Counted from the stretch's first letter, positions 1-9,111 are shown. The stretch is DNA of 64,000 nt from RPQJ01 sp963762315 (GCA_963762315.1 CAVXKO010000004.1:62001-126000), one strand, 5' to 3'. A program made the numbers and translations. The notes: generated by a model from the sequence alone, not told the origin.

Positions 1-981
1 GGCATGCACGTGTACTTCGCCGAGAGCACGGACACGTTCGCCGCCGACATGCGGCGCGCCCGGCCCACGGTGTTCTTCTCGGTGCCGCGGCTCTGGGTCA
101 AGTTCCAGCACGCTGTGCTGGCGAAAATGCCGGCCACGAAGCTCGATCGCCTGCTGAGGCTGCCGATCGTCAAGGGCCTGGTCTCGCGAAAGATCCTCGC
201 CACCCTCGGCCTGCAGGACTGCATCTTCGCGGCGGGCGGCGCGGCGCCGATGCCGCCGGAACTGCTGCGCTGGTACGCGAGGATCGGGCTGAACGTCGCC
301 GAAGGCTACGGCATGACCGAGAATCTCGCCGCCACCCACATCACGGTGCCGGCCGAGCAGGTCTTCGGCACGGTGGGGCGCCCCTACGACGGCGTGCAGT
401 GCCGGCTGGAACCGTCCGACGGCGAGATCCAGGTCAAGAGCCCGGCGACGATGCTCGGCTATTACAAGGAACCCGAGATGACCCGGCGGGCGTTCACCGA
501 CGACGGCTGGATGCACACGGGCGACAAGGGCGCTCTCGACGCCGCGGGCAACTTGAAGATCACGGGTCGCGTGAAGGACCTGTTCAAGACCAGCAAGGGC
601 AAGTACGTCGCGCCGTCGCCGATCGAGGAACTGCTCGTGATGCACGCCGCCGTGGAGGCCTGCTGCGTCACCGGCGCCAACCTCGGCCAGCCGATCGGCT
701 TGTTGATGCTCAATGACGAGGCGGTCAGGAAGGTTCGCGACCCCACCGGCCGCGTCGAGCTGGAGACCTCGCTGGCCGAGCTCCTGAAGGCGGTCAACGA
801 GTCGCTCGACCCCCACGAGCAACTGGACTGCCTCGTGGCGATGACCGAGGCGTGGACGGTGGACAACGACCTGATCACGCCGACCTTGAAGGTCAAGCGC
901 AACCGCATCGACGACGCATTCGCGAGCCACTTCGAGCGTTGGGCACGCATGCGACAAGCCGTCGTCTGGTACGAGAGATGA
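1..981 (+). CDS. Long-chain fatty acyl-CoA ligase (AMP-forming), C-terminal part
   Basis: This is the C-terminal 326 codons of an ANL-family adenylating enzyme that activates long-chain fatty acids to acyl-CoA through an acyl-AMP. The frame is open from base 1, so the start lies upstream of the window. Visible core motifs are GYGMTE (A5), GWMHTGD (A7, with the ribose-binding Asp) and GRVKDLFKTSKGKYVAP (A8 hinge and following lysines). The shape resembles FadD15-type ligases. The stop TGA overlaps the ATG of the next gene (ATGA at 978-981), which indicates translational coupling. With the WS/DGAT gene two places downstream, it would supply acyl-CoA for neutral-lipid synthesis; that link is inference. 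Chain-length preference cannot be read from the sequence. Confidence 0.92.
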   Translation, partial: GMHVYFAESTDTFAADMRRARPTVFFSVPRLWVKFQHAVLAKMPATKLDRLLRLPIVKGLVSRKILATLGLQDCIFAAGGAAPMPPELLRWYARIGLNVAEGYGMTENLAATHITVPAEQVFGTVGRPYDGVQCRLEPSDGEIQVKSPATMLGYYKEPEMTRRAFTDDGWMHTGDKGALDAAGNLKITGRVKDLFKTSKGKYVAPSPIEELLVMHAAVEACCVTGANLGQPIGLLMLNDEAVRKVRDPTGRVELETSLAELLKAVNESLDPHEQLDCLVAMTEAWTVDNDLITPTLKVKRNRIDDAFASHFERWARMRQAVVWYER

Positions 982-1706
982 GGGCAGCCGCAGTCGTTTC
1001 CGTCCTGGCCATTATTTCCAGTCAGGCGGACGCGGGCCCGCCGTTCCTTACCGAAGACCCGGTGCCCGTGGATTACACGAGCAGCGAGTTCTATGTCTTT
1101 TCCACCTACGACGGGACGACCGACGAGAGCGAGATCAATCTCCCTGTCTTTGAATACAGCCACGGCCTGCTGCCGGACATCCAGTTCACGATCGCGGTGC
1201 CTTTCACGCGAACGGCGCCAGATGGCAGCCCGACCGAGTGGGGTCTCGGCGACGTCGTAATTGGCGTGAAGTATCGCTTTGTCGGTGAATCGGACACGTC
1301 GCTGCAGATCGCGGTCTCGCCAATAGTCGTGCTGCCCACTGGGAATTCAAGCAAGGGACTTGGCAACGGCGAGGCCTGGTGGCTGCTGCCGGTCTGCGTG
1401 CAGAAGATCTGGGGTGAATGGACCGCTTCCGCCGTTGGCGGCTACGTCATCAATCGTGCAGACGGCGAGGAGAGCCATGCCTACGGTGGTTGGCTGCTGC
1501 AGAAGGACCTGGGCGAGAAGTGGATGCTGGGTGGGGAGGTATTTGCCCGCGGCAAGGACACGGTCGACGGACGGGCGACCACGCTCCTGAACTTCGGCGG
1601 CTCGTACGGTTTCTCCCCGGGATTCAAACTGCTTTTTTCAGCGGGCCACAGCGTCAGTGGCGAAACTCACGCCATTGCCTACGTTGGACTCTGGCGGGCA
1701 CTCTGA
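978..1706 (+). CDS. Exported barrel-like protein of unknown function
   Basis: A 242-residue protein starting at the ATG that overlaps the stop of the acyl-CoA ligase. The open frame extends back to 852, but the overlap start gives a clean signal peptide (MRAAAVVSVLAIISSQADAG), so I prefer it. The mature part is made of alternating amphipathic strands with many aromatic and Gly residues and ends in LWRAL. This looks like an outer-membrane beta-barrel of the transporter or phenol-degradation MetA-like type. Its position between an acyl-CoA ligase and a wax ester synthase suggests a role in moving hydrophobic compounds across the outer membrane. That is inference from context only. Confidence 0.8.
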   Translation: MRAAAVVSVLAIISSQADAGPPFLTEDPVPVDYTSSEFYVFSTYDGTTDESEINLPVFEYSHGLLPDIQFTIAVPFTRTAPDGSPTEWGLGDVVIGVKYRFVGESDTSLQIAVSPIVVLPTGNSSKGLGNGEAWWLLPVCVQKIWGEWTASAVGGYVINRADGEESHAYGGWLLQKDLGEKWMLGGEVFARGKDTVDGRATTLLNFGGSYGFSPGFKLLFSAGHSVSGETHAIAYVGLWRAL

Positions 1707-1741
1707 GGCAGCCAGTCCGGCGGCGGGAGGGGAGAGAAGCT

Positions 1742-3160
1742 ATGGGTATCCGGATTCCGATGCTCGACCTGATGTTCTTCCTGTCGGAGAACCAGGACAA
1801 CCCGCGGCACGTCGGTGCCGTGCTGATCTTCCAGCGGCCGCGACGCGGCGGTGCGGCGGTGGTGCGCAGGATCGTCGACGCGTACCGGAAGGCCGCCCCG
1901 GTGCCGCCGTTCAATCGCATCCCCGTGTTTCGCAGGCTCGGCCTGCCCGAGTGGCGCGAGGTCGCCCGGCTCGACATGGACTGGCATATCCAGCACCGGA
2001 CATTGCCCGCGCCGGGCACCGACGCGCAGCTCGACGAACTCGTCGCCGACCTGCACGCGCCGATGCTCGAGCGGGACCGCCCGGGTTGGCGGGTGTACGT
2101 GATCGAGGGCCTGGAGCGGAATCGGTTCGCGGTCTTCATCAAGGTCCACCACTCCCTGGTGGATGGCGAGTCGGGCATCGCCCTGCTGCATCGAACGCTG
2201 TCCCGATCGCCGCGGGACCGCCGCATCCGGACCGTCATCGAGACGAGCCTCCCGGCCTCGGCGCAGGCCATGCCGAAGGAGCTGCTTGCGCGTCTCGAGC
2301 GTGAAGTGGCGAACGCCGCGCGTACGGCGCTGTCGATCGGCTGGGGATCGGAGCGCCTGTTCGAGGAAAGCCTGGCGGGCCTGCGCGGGTACTCGAGCGA
2401 AAAGGTGCGTCCGTTCACTGCGCCGCTGACCGCGATGAACGACCCGATCCGCAACGCGCGGGCCATCGCGCACACGGTCCTGCCGCTGCCGGCGATGAAG
2501 GCCGTTGCGCGCGCCTGGGGCACGACGCTGAACGACGTCGCGCTCTGCGTGCTGGACGCGGCCATGAACCGTTACCTGCGCAGCATCGGCCGGCCGGCCG
2601 AGCGCGCGCTCGTCGCGATCTGTCCCGTCTCGCTGCACGACCGGGAGGTCAAGCAGGCGACGACGCAGGTCTCCATCTTCTGGACACCGCTCGGGACGCC
2701 GTCGGCATCGGTCGGCCGGCGCATGCGCGAGGTGATGGCCCACACGCGCGAGGCCAAGGAGCGCATTCGCACGCTGCCGAGGGACGTGGCCTATGCGTAT
2801 GCAGTGCTCACCTTCGCGCTGGGGGAAACGCTCGCACTCGTCCCGCGCGCAGGCGCGGACTATTTCCTGGGCTCGAACGTCCTGATCTCGAACGTGCGCG
2901 GCCCGACGGAACCGCAGTACCTGAATGGCGCGAGGCTCGAAGCGCTCTGTCCGGTGTCCACGCTGATCTCGGGCATGGGCCTCAACATCACGTTCATGTC
3001 GTACGCCGGGCAGGTCTTGATCGGCTTCACCGCGAATGCTTCGGCGTTGCCCGAAGCGGGCCGGCTGGCGCAGTACACGCGCGAGGCGTTTGCCGCGCTG
3101 GAGCGGCAGACTCGCACACGTCGTGCCAAAGAGAGGCCGGGCCGGCTGAAGGCGGCCTAG
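1742..3160 (+). CDS. Wax ester synthase / diacylglycerol acyltransferase (WS/DGAT)
   Basis: A 472-residue bifunctional acyltransferase that joins acyl-CoA to a fatty alcohol (wax ester) or to diacylglycerol (triacylglycerol). The catalytic HHxxxDG motif is present as H136-H137-S-L-V-D141-G142, and the C-terminal SNVRGP at 383-388 matches the conserved SNVxGP of the family. Length is typical (about 460-480). The ATG at 1742 follows a GGGAGGGGAG ribosome-binding region; an open frame back to 1418 is an overlap artefact. It follows the exported barrel-like gene by 35 bases, so the three genes are probably one unit. Confidence 0.93.
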   Translation: MGIRIPMLDLMFFLSENQDNPRHVGAVLIFQRPRRGGAAVVRRIVDAYRKAAPVPPFNRIPVFRRLGLPEWREVARLDMDWHIQHRTLPAPGTDAQLDELVADLHAPMLERDRPGWRVYVIEGLERNRFAVFIKVHHSLVDGESGIALLHRTLSRSPRDRRIRTVIETSLPASAQAMPKELLARLEREVANAARTALSIGWGSERLFEESLAGLRGYSSEKVRPFTAPLTAMNDPIRNARAIAHTVLPLPAMKAVARAWGTTLNDVALCVLDAAMNRYLRSIGRPAERALVAICPVSLHDREVKQATTQVSIFWTPLGTPSASVGRRMREVMAHTREAKERIRTLPRDVAYAYAVLTFALGETLALVPRAGADYFLGSNVLISNVRGPTEPQYLNGARLEALCPVSTLISGMGLNITFMSYAGQVLIGFTANASALPEAGRLAQYTREAFAALERQTRTRRAKERPGRLKAA

Positions 3161-3234
3161 TGCATCTCGCCGAGAGCGCGATCGGCCAGTCCCTGCTGGT
3201 GATGCCGCGGCTTGCCGGGTCGGTCAATGCCGAG

Positions 3235-3741
3235 TCAAGGTTTCCAGTTCTTGTGCGCGACATAGGCGGGCTGCCCTTCGTTCTTGCGCGCTGACGCCAG
3301 TGTCGCGAGCCACTCGAACCACTCGGCCCAGGACGGCTGCGACTGCTCGGCCCGCACGACGGCGACCCATGCATCGAGCTTGCGCCAAAGCATCGCCACC
3401 ATGCCGCCGGCCAGTTGCTCGACGATGTCGTAGTCCGCGATTCGACGGAACACCAGCAGTCCCATCGTCTCGAAGGAGGTATTGACGATGACCGCGGCGC
3501 GCTCATATTGCGGGCCGCGCCTTCTCAGTTCGTCCGCTGGACAGTGGTCGGGCAGGGCTCGAACGAGTGTCACCGCGTCGGCGAGGGCCACGCTGTAGAA
3601 GGTGCGCATGAGTTCGGCCGCAATGACGTCCCGCCGCTGCTTCCGATACTCGGACAACTGGATCAGGCCGAACACGATGCCGCCGAAGACGGTCAGTGCG
3701 CCGAAGATGTTGGCGTAGTCGGCGACTTGCTCGAGTGTCAT
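3235..3741 (-). CDS. Single-pass membrane protein, DUF4760-like
   Basis: A 168-residue protein with one N-terminal membrane segment (about residues 8-28, rich in Gly, Phe, Ile and Val) followed by a basic stretch YRKQRRD and a soluble helical domain. The architecture resembles the uncharacterised DUF4760 proteins. The ATG at 3741 is preceded by GAGGG. The open frame continues upstream to 3870, but that part overlaps the neighbouring gene and is low-complexity Arg/Ala/Gly. No catalytic motif is visible and I assign no function. The stop is convergent with WS/DGAT. Confidence 0.65.
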   Translation of the reverse strand: MTLEQVADYANIFGALTVFGGIVFGLIQLSEYRKQRRDVIAAELMRTFYSVALADAVTLVRALPDHCPADELRRRGPQYERAAVIVNTSFETMGLLVFRRIADYDIVEQLAGGMVAMLWRKLDAWVAVVRAEQSQPSWAEWFEWLATLASARKNEGQPAYVAHKNWKP

Positions 3742-3787
3742 GGGTTGCCCTCGACGGCCCCGGCAAGCGGGGCCGGGTCGACCAAGA

Positions 3788-4492
3788 TTAACCGAACCGG
3801 TGCCCGGCGCCCGAGCTTCCGAGCAGGCGCGCGATCGGCACGAGCCCTGCAACGATGCAGATGGCGCCAATGAACATCATGTTGTCGACGTCCCAGAACG
3901 ACAGGAACAACGCACAACCGGCCGTCACGAGAACGGGCGACCAGCGCGGCACGTTCGGTGCCCGCCACAACGCCAGCGCCTGGATGGCGATCCCGAGCAG
4001 GGCGAGCATGCCGAGACGTCGCGTCAGCCCGTAGCCGCCCGTGTCTGCGGTCACGGCCGTAAACGTCGCAATCGCGCCATCGACGTACTTCGGGTCGATG
4101 TTTCCCATGGCCCGCGTCAGCGAAATCATCAGGCCGAATATCCCGCCCATGAAGATGCTGCCGACGACCGTCAGCGACACACCCAGTGCCGCCAGGCGCG
4201 GGTGGATGCGGCGCCCCAGGGCATAGAGTCCGAACGCGGCGAGCACCAGCAGCGGCAGGGCGAGATAGCCGATCAGGTGCGGATCGTGGATCATCGGCCA
4301 GTGGTTCTGCGCCGCGATCAGGCGCGGCACCTTGTCCTCGGCGGGAATCGCCACGTAGCGCGAACGAAAGACGAAGAACTCGGCGAGGCTGCGGAAGTGC
4401 AGCGCGAGCATCAGCAGCCACGAGGCTGGCAGCGCGATGAGCGCGAACGCCTGGGAGCGGCGGATGAATCGATCGGTGGATGTGGTGTTCAT
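3788..4492 (-). CDS. Multi-spanning membrane protein of unknown function
   Basis: A 234-residue protein with about six or seven hydrophobic helices and no recognisable catalytic motif. It reads away from a TetR-type regulator; the two start codons are only 29 bases apart (4493-4521), so both promoters must overlap neighbouring coding or start regions. A membrane protein divergent from TetR is the usual arrangement for a target of that repressor, so control by the TetR protein is a reasonable inference. The open frame reaches 4618, but the ATG at 4492 is the first that does not run into the divergent gene. I saw no clear palindromic operator in the gap. Confidence 0.7.
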   Translation of the reverse strand: MNTTSTDRFIRRSQAFALIALPASWLLMLALHFRSLAEFFVFRSRYVAIPAEDKVPRLIAAQNHWPMIHDPHLIGYLALPLLVLAAFGLYALGRRIHPRLAALGVSLTVVGSIFMGGIFGLMISLTRAMGNIDPKYVDGAIATFTAVTADTGGYGLTRRLGMLALLGIAIQALALWRAPNVPRWSPVLVTAGCALFLSFWDVDNMMFIGAICIVAGLVPIARLLGSSGAGHRFG

Positions 4493-4521
4493 GGCGCGTA
4501 GAGTCCGACGGGGGAGAACCC

Positions 4522-5142
4522 ATGGCAAGTCGTCGCAGCGTGAAAACGCAGGTTGCGAAACACAAATCGCAAACTGTCGCGCAGTCCGTCGACCCGCGCA
4601 TTGCAAAGACCCGGGCACGGATCGCCGAGGCGTTCATCCAGCTCATTCAACGCCGGCCGTACTACCGCATGCGGGTCAGCGACATTACGCGCAAGGCGAA
4701 GATCGGGCGCGCCACGTTCTACGCGCACTTCGAGTCGAAGGATGCGCTGCTGAAGGATCGCTTCGGCAATATCGTGCGGGGCCTGCTGGTCGAACTGAAG
4801 GACGAGCCGTGCCTCGTCGACTGCGCGCCGTTCTTCGCGCACGTCCTGGGCGGCCGTCAGATCTATCGCTCTCTCACGGCAGGTCCCGGGCGCGCGCAGA
4901 CGGAAAGAATCCTGCAGGACGTGCTCGAGGCGCGGATCGCCGAGTTGATCGCGGCGGGCGCAGCCCGTGGCATCGCCGTCGCACCGACGCCGGGGTTCGT
5001 GCCGCGTTTCGTCGCGGGTTCGATCCTGGCGTTGATCGCCTGGGCGCTCGAGCAGGCTCCGCCGCCGTCGCCTGCAGACATGCAGTCGGCGTATCGAGCG
5101 TTGGTGGGGCGGGCGCTCGCGACGGGCGAAACCACCAACTAG
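4522..5142 (+). CDS. TetR/AcrR family transcriptional regulator
   Basis: A 206-residue regulator. The N-terminal helix-turn-helix is clear: an A-x-x-x-L-I-x-x-x-P helix, then VSDITRKAKIGRATFYAHFESKDALL, of which the turn and YAHFxSKDALL are the family signature. The C-terminal half is the variable ligand-binding and dimerisation domain; its ligand cannot be inferred. The ATG at 4522 has a GGGGGAG ribosome-binding site; an earlier in-frame start at 4480 lies inside the divergent gene. It most likely controls that divergent membrane protein and itself. Confidence 0.9.
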   Translation: MASRRSVKTQVAKHKSQTVAQSVDPRIAKTRARIAEAFIQLIQRRPYYRMRVSDITRKAKIGRATFYAHFESKDALLKDRFGNIVRGLLVELKDEPCLVDCAPFFAHVLGGRQIYRSLTAGPGRAQTERILQDVLEARIAELIAAGAARGIAVAPTPGFVPRFVAGSILALIAWALEQAPPPSPADMQSAYRALVGRALATGETTN

Positions 5143-5218
5143 TTCGCGCCGGCTGTCGCGCGCACGTGCGGCAGGGCGGGTATCCGGGAAAATGATCATC
5201 TCCAGGGACCGCAGGGGG

Positions 5219-5224
5219 TAAAAT
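5219..5224 (+). promoter_or_regulatory. Possible -10 element just before a start codon
   Basis: TAAAAT lies 10 bases before the ATG at 5235, and there is no good ribosome-binding site at the usual distance. If it is used, transcription would begin at or within a few bases of the start codon, giving a leaderless or nearly leaderless message. No clear -35 hexamer is seen. Confidence 0.3.
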
Positions 5225-5234
5225 CCGCGACCTC

Positions 5235-6368
5235 ATGGATTCATTGACGCATATCGTGGTGGGTGCGGCGCTGGGGACGGCGGTGCTAGGCCGCAAGGTC
5301 GGCCCGCGCGCCGCGCTGTGGGGCGCCGTCTGCGCCTCGCTGCCCGACCTCGACGTGCTGATACCGCACGGCGATCCGGTGCGGGACTTCACCTTCCACC
5401 GCGGCGTGAGCCATTCGCTGTTCTTCCTGACCCTCGCTGCGCCATTCATTGCCTGGGCGCTCGCCCGGCTGCAGCGCAGCGCGGGCGCAAGCTGGCGCGA
5501 ATGGCTGCTGCTCGCATGGCTCTCGCTCATATCGCATCCGCTGCTCGATGCTTTCACCGTCTATGGCACGCAGCTGCTGTTGCCGTTCTCGAGCAAGCCG
5601 GTGGGCGCGGGCAGCCTGTTCATCATCGATCCGCTGTACACCGTGCCGCTCATCGTCGGTGTGCTGGCCGCGCTGCGCTGGCGAGTCAAAGCGCCTGAAA
5701 AGGCCGCGCGCTGGAACGCGGCGGGGCTCGCGATCAGCACGTCCTACCTCGCCTGGACGCTCGTGGCCCAGGCGCACGTCGAGGGCGACGTGAGCCGCCT
5801 GCTCGCGGACTCGTCGCTCGCCGGGCGTCCGATGCTCGTCACGGCCGCGCCGCTCAACAGCCTGCTGTGGCGGGTCGTGGTGATGGACGATCACGGCTAC
5901 TCCGAGGGATATCGCTCGGTACTGGATGGTCGCGATGCCCCCGTGACGCTCGTGCATCACGCAAGCGAGGCGCAGTTGCTCGACCCGCTGCGTCGGCAGG
6001 ATGACTGGGCCGTGCAGCGTTTGGCCTGGTTCGCCAAAGGCTTCTACGCCGTGCGCGAGGTCTCGCCCGACGTCGCCGTTGCGTCGGGCTCGGCCAGTTC
6101 GCTCGGGCAGGTGCTCGGGCTCGTGCAGACCGCAAGGGCGGCCGAGCCGCGCGCGCGCGATTCGCGCCGGCTGGTCGTGATGGACGATCTGCGCATGGGC
6201 CAGACGCCGTGGTTCGCCTTCAGCTTCGTGGTGGCCGAGCGCGACGGCGATCGCATCGTGCCGATGGCGAGCCGCCAGCTGCCGATGGCGCGTCCGCCGG
6301 TGACCGCGCTCGGCTGGGTCGGGCGGCGTATCCTCAGCGAAGAGGCGGGTCCGCCGCCGGGGTCGTAG
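5235..6368 (+). CDS. YdjM-family membrane-bound metal-dependent hydrolase
   Basis: A 377-residue inner-membrane protein of the YdjM/YfhO-type metal-dependent hydrolase family. The signature appears at the N-terminus: MDSLTHIVVG, then SLPDLDVL and FHRGVSHSLFF, which supply the His and Asp ligands of the presumed metal site. Several hydrophobic helices follow in the first 190 residues, then a long soluble C-terminal domain. Some relatives are DNA-damage induced, but I see no LexA box here. The biochemical substrate of the family is unknown. Immediately upstream is a TAAAAT that may give a leaderless message. Confidence 0.85.
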   Translation: MDSLTHIVVGAALGTAVLGRKVGPRAALWGAVCASLPDLDVLIPHGDPVRDFTFHRGVSHSLFFLTLAAPFIAWALARLQRSAGASWREWLLLAWLSLISHPLLDAFTVYGTQLLLPFSSKPVGAGSLFIIDPLYTVPLIVGVLAALRWRVKAPEKAARWNAAGLAISTSYLAWTLVAQAHVEGDVSRLLADSSLAGRPMLVTAAPLNSLLWRVVVMDDHGYSEGYRSVLDGRDAPVTLVHHASEAQLLDPLRRQDDWAVQRLAWFAKGFYAVREVSPDVAVASGSASSLGQVLGLVQTARAAEPRARDSRRLVVMDDLRMGQTPWFAFSFVVAERDGDRIVPMASRQLPMARPPVTALGWVGRRILSEEAGPPPGS

Positions 6369-6424
6369 AGGCCGTGTTCCCGGCCCTCAATCGAATTCGG
6401 AGTGAGTGAGAGGTACCGATAGTC

Positions 6425-6883
6425 ATGGACGAATATTGGGCGACACGAACGGGACGATGGCGCAAGGCGATGCAGGCACAGGCGGCGCCGACGCTGGTGG
6501 AGCGGCTGTACGCCGTCATTCGCAGTGACGTGAGGAACGGCGCGTTGCCAGCGGGCGCGCTCTTGCCGACGGCGGAGCGAGTGGCGCAGGAGCTGGCGGT
6601 CCACGCGACGGACGTGCACGCGGCGTACTCGCGGCTGGTCGCGGAGGGTGTGCTGGGGCAGCGCCCGAACGGCATGCCCTTCGTGCCTGCGCCCGAGGGA
6701 CAGGACGAGCAGGACATCGGCGATGCCACGCAGATCCGTTTCGAGGGTGCGTTGCTGCGCGCCGTGCGTGAGGCGGCTGCCCGCGGCCTCAGCAGCACGG
6801 AGGCGACCGGCATGTTCAAGGCCGCGATGATGCGCATGCAGGAGATGGAGCGTCCCAGGTCCGACGACGATCACGACGACTGA
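6425..6883 (+). CDS. Short GntR family transcriptional regulator
   Basis: A 152-residue protein with a GntR-type winged helix at about residues 22-90: LYAVIRSDVRNGALPAGALLPT, then AERVAQELAVHATDVHAAYSRLVAEGVL, matching the usual I-x-x-G-x-L-x-P-G-x-x-L-P-S and L-V-x-x-x-x-V pattern. The rest is a short helical tail ending in Asp/His. It lacks a large FCD, UTRA or MocR effector domain, so it resembles the YtrA-like short GntR group, whose members usually control neighbouring membrane or ABC genes. The likely targets here are the next two small genes, but no operator is visible. Confidence 0.82.
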   Translation: MDEYWATRTGRWRKAMQAQAAPTLVERLYAVIRSDVRNGALPAGALLPTAERVAQELAVHATDVHAAYSRLVAEGVLGQRPNGMPFVPAPEGQDEQDIGDATQIRFEGALLRAVREAAARGLSSTEATGMFKAAMMRMQEMERPRSDDDHDD

Positions 6884-6909
6884 CCGGGCCGCGCAGGGGG
6901 ATTGCCCCG

Positions 6910-7278
6910 ATGCCGTACCGACTGCTGGCCGACCTGGTTCTCGTCCTGCACGCCGCATTCGTGGCGTTCGTGATGCTGGGCGGGTTGCTGGTGTTGCGCT
7001 GGCCGCGCCTGGCGTGGGTGCACCTGCCCGTGGTCGCGTGGGGCGCCGGCATCGAGTTCCTCGGCGGCATCTGCCCGCTGACGCCGCTCGAGAACCACTG
7101 GCGACTGCTTGCGGGCGAGCAGGGCTACACCGGTGGCTTCGTCGAGCACTACGTCTTTCCCGTGCTCTACCCGGAAGGGTTGACCCGCCAGGTTCAACTC
7201 GGGCTCGGCCTGCTCGTGCTCGCGGTCAACGTCTCCGTCTACGCGTGGATGCTGTGGAGGCGGCATGGGAATCACTGA
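6910..7278 (+). CDS. DUF2784 membrane protein
   Basis: A 122-residue protein with three or four membrane helices matching DUF2784: LLADLVLVLHAAFVAFV at the N-terminus, the central GICPLTPLEN signature, and a C-terminal helix before RRHGNH. It overlaps the next gene by 14 bases (7265-7278), so the two are co-translated. The function of the family is unknown. The conserved Cys-Pro-Leu-Thr-Pro-Leu-Glu motif is intact at about residues 57-63. Confidence 0.85.
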   Translation: MPYRLLADLVLVLHAAFVAFVMLGGLLVLRWPRLAWVHLPVVAWGAGIEFLGGICPLTPLENHWRLLAGEQGYTGGFVEHYVFPVLYPEGLTRQVQLGLGLLVLAVNVSVYAWMLWRRHGNH

Positions 7279-7714
7279 CGATCCCTACGACCTGGATCGC
7301 TTCGTGCGCGCGCAGGCAGGAAGCTACGAAGACGCGCTCGCTGAAATCCGCGGCGGCCGCAAGCGCTCGCACTGGATGTGGTACGTGTTCCCGCAGGTCG
7401 AGGGGCTCGGCTCGAGCTGGACGTCGCAGAAGTATGCGATCTCCGGCGCCGCCGAAGCGAAGGCCTATCTCGACCATCCGGTGCTCGGGCCGCGACTGGT
7501 CGCGTGCTGCGAGGCGGTGCTCGCGGTGGAGGGGCGCTCCGCGCGCGAGATCTTCGGCGGCATCGACGAGTTGAAGCTGCGCTCGAGCGCAACGCTCTTT
7601 GCGAACGTGAGTGATCCGGGGTCGGTGTTCGAGCGGGTGCTGAAGAAGTACTTCGACGCAGAGCGTGACGTGCGGACGGTCGAACTGCTCGGGCAAACCC
7701 GTACCGCAAGATGA
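7265..7714 (+). CDS. DUF1810 protein
   Basis: A 149-residue soluble protein of the DUF1810 family, recognisable from DPYDLDRFVRAQ at the start, the central SHWMWYVFPQ, and AISGAAEAKAYLDHPVLGPRL. The length is typical for the family. It begins inside the preceding membrane-protein gene. The family is conserved but uncharacterised. No catalytic residue can be named from sequence alone. Confidence 0.88.
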   Translation: MGITDDPYDLDRFVRAQAGSYEDALAEIRGGRKRSHWMWYVFPQVEGLGSSWTSQKYAISGAAEAKAYLDHPVLGPRLVACCEAVLAVEGRSAREIFGGIDELKLRSSATLFANVSDPGSVFERVLKKYFDAERDVRTVELLGQTRTAR

Positions 7715-8010
7715 TTCCGTAACGACCGGGAATGCGGACTTTGCCCGCCCGCGAGCAGTGTTATGTCGCGCGCAGGCCCGGGTTCTTTCTCGATCTGTGA
7801 CGCGCTTAACGAGATTCGTGGTTGATCCGCGGAGCCTGCTCTTGTACCGGGAATGGCGAAGGGGGAAGCTGGGCATGCGTCCTGGCGAGCAGGGCGCAGA
7901 GCGATGGCGACGTGCAGTTTCTTCGGTTGCGTGCCATCGAATGCACCGGGATCGGGTCGGGGTTCGACGATCCGGCCGGTGCGGACCTGGAGAGTACGGG
8001 GTCAACGCCG

Positions 8011-8973
8011 ATGCTCAACATGGATCCGACTGCGTTGCACAGAGCCCTGGAGCAACTGGAACAAGCCGTCGTCGATCATGCCGACTGGCACGGCAATCTC
8101 CTGCGGACGATCGTCTGCGGGCTTCCGCTCGAATTCAAGGATCTCGAGGAAGGCGCGCACCTCAACTGCCGCTTCGGCCGGTGGTACTACGAACAGGCGC
8201 CGGCCGACCTGTGGGGGCAACCGGCGTTTGCGGCGATCGGCGTCGAGCACGAGCGCCTGCACCGGGTCGCAGCCCAGCTGCTGCGCGAGGTGGCGGCGGA
8301 CGAGCCCATCGAGCGTCCGTTGTTCGACGACCTGGTGGCGGCAAGCTCCCGGCTGCGAGTCAACCTGGAGTCGCTGCGGCACGAGATCGAAGGCGCGTTG
8401 CGCAACCGTGATGAACTGACCGGCGCCTTCGGCCGGGCGGAGATGCTGCCCGAGCTGCGCCAGTGGCACGCACTCGCGAAGCGCCGCGTCCAGCCGTGCT
8501 GCATCGCCTTCATGGACCTCGACCATTTCAAGGAAATCAACGACCGATATGGCCATGCCATGGGCGATGCGGTCCTGGCCGGCGCCGTGCACAACCTCAC
8601 CCAGCACCTGCGGCCCTACGACAAGGTGTTTCGCTACGGTGGCGACGAGTTCCTGATTTCGCTGCCCGGCGCGGATCTCGCGGTCGGCCAGGCGGTGATC
8701 AAGCGTGTCCGCGACGGCCTGGCCAGCCAGCCGTTGGCCGGCGGCCCTGGCGGCCTCGCACTGCACGCGACCGCGTCGTTCGGGCTGGCGTTGCTCGATC
8801 CGGACGTCGGCGTCGAGGAGTCCATCGAGCGGGCCGACCAGGCCTTGCTGCTCGCCAAGACGGCGGGACGAAACCGCGCGATCAGCTGGGATGCCAGCGT
8901 CACGACGGGAACGCGGTTGCCGCGCCTCCAGCTCGAGGATATCCCGGGATCGGGGCACGTCGTGAGTCGGTAA
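8011..8973 (+). CDS. Zinc-responsive diguanylate cyclase (CZB-GGDEF, DgcZ-like)
   Basis: A 320-residue cyclase that makes cyclic di-GMP from two GTP. The N-terminal CZB zinc-binding domain carries H23, C53, H80 and H84, which sit one residue off the zinc ligands of E. coli DgcZ (H22, C52, H79, H83). The GGDEF domain has the FMDLDHFKEIND metal region, an RYGGDEF active site (GGDEF at 210-214) and an RPYD inhibitory I-site (201-204) exactly five residues before it. Enzyme activity and product inhibition are therefore both expected. In DgcZ zinc inhibits the cyclase; the same is inferred here. The start is uncertain: the frame is open from 7822, but the ATG at 8011 matches family length. The 296 bases before it (7715-8010) hold no convincing gene. 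Confidence 0.9.
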   Translation: MLNMDPTALHRALEQLEQAVVDHADWHGNLLRTIVCGLPLEFKDLEEGAHLNCRFGRWYYEQAPADLWGQPAFAAIGVEHERLHRVAAQLLREVAADEPIERPLFDDLVAASSRLRVNLESLRHEIEGALRNRDELTGAFGRAEMLPELRQWHALAKRRVQPCCIAFMDLDHFKEINDRYGHAMGDAVLAGAVHNLTQHLRPYDKVFRYGGDEFLISLPGADLAVGQAVIKRVRDGLASQPLAGGPGGLALHATASFGLALLDPDVGVEESIERADQALLLAKTAGRNRAISWDASVTTGTRLPRLQLEDIPGSGHVVSR

Positions 8974-9111
8974 AGAGCGACGTCCTGCAGACTCGTTCAC
9001 AGTCTGGGAACGAATTCCTGAGTTCTGCGCTGGCCGCACCTAACATCCGACCGACGCGAAAGCCCCGGTGCTCGATGCGCCGGATCGCACGATCGAACAG
9101 GAGCCAGCCCC

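Noticed and set aside
4493..4521. TetR operator palindrome
   Set aside because: The gap was read for inverted repeats on both strands and none longer than a few bases was convincing.
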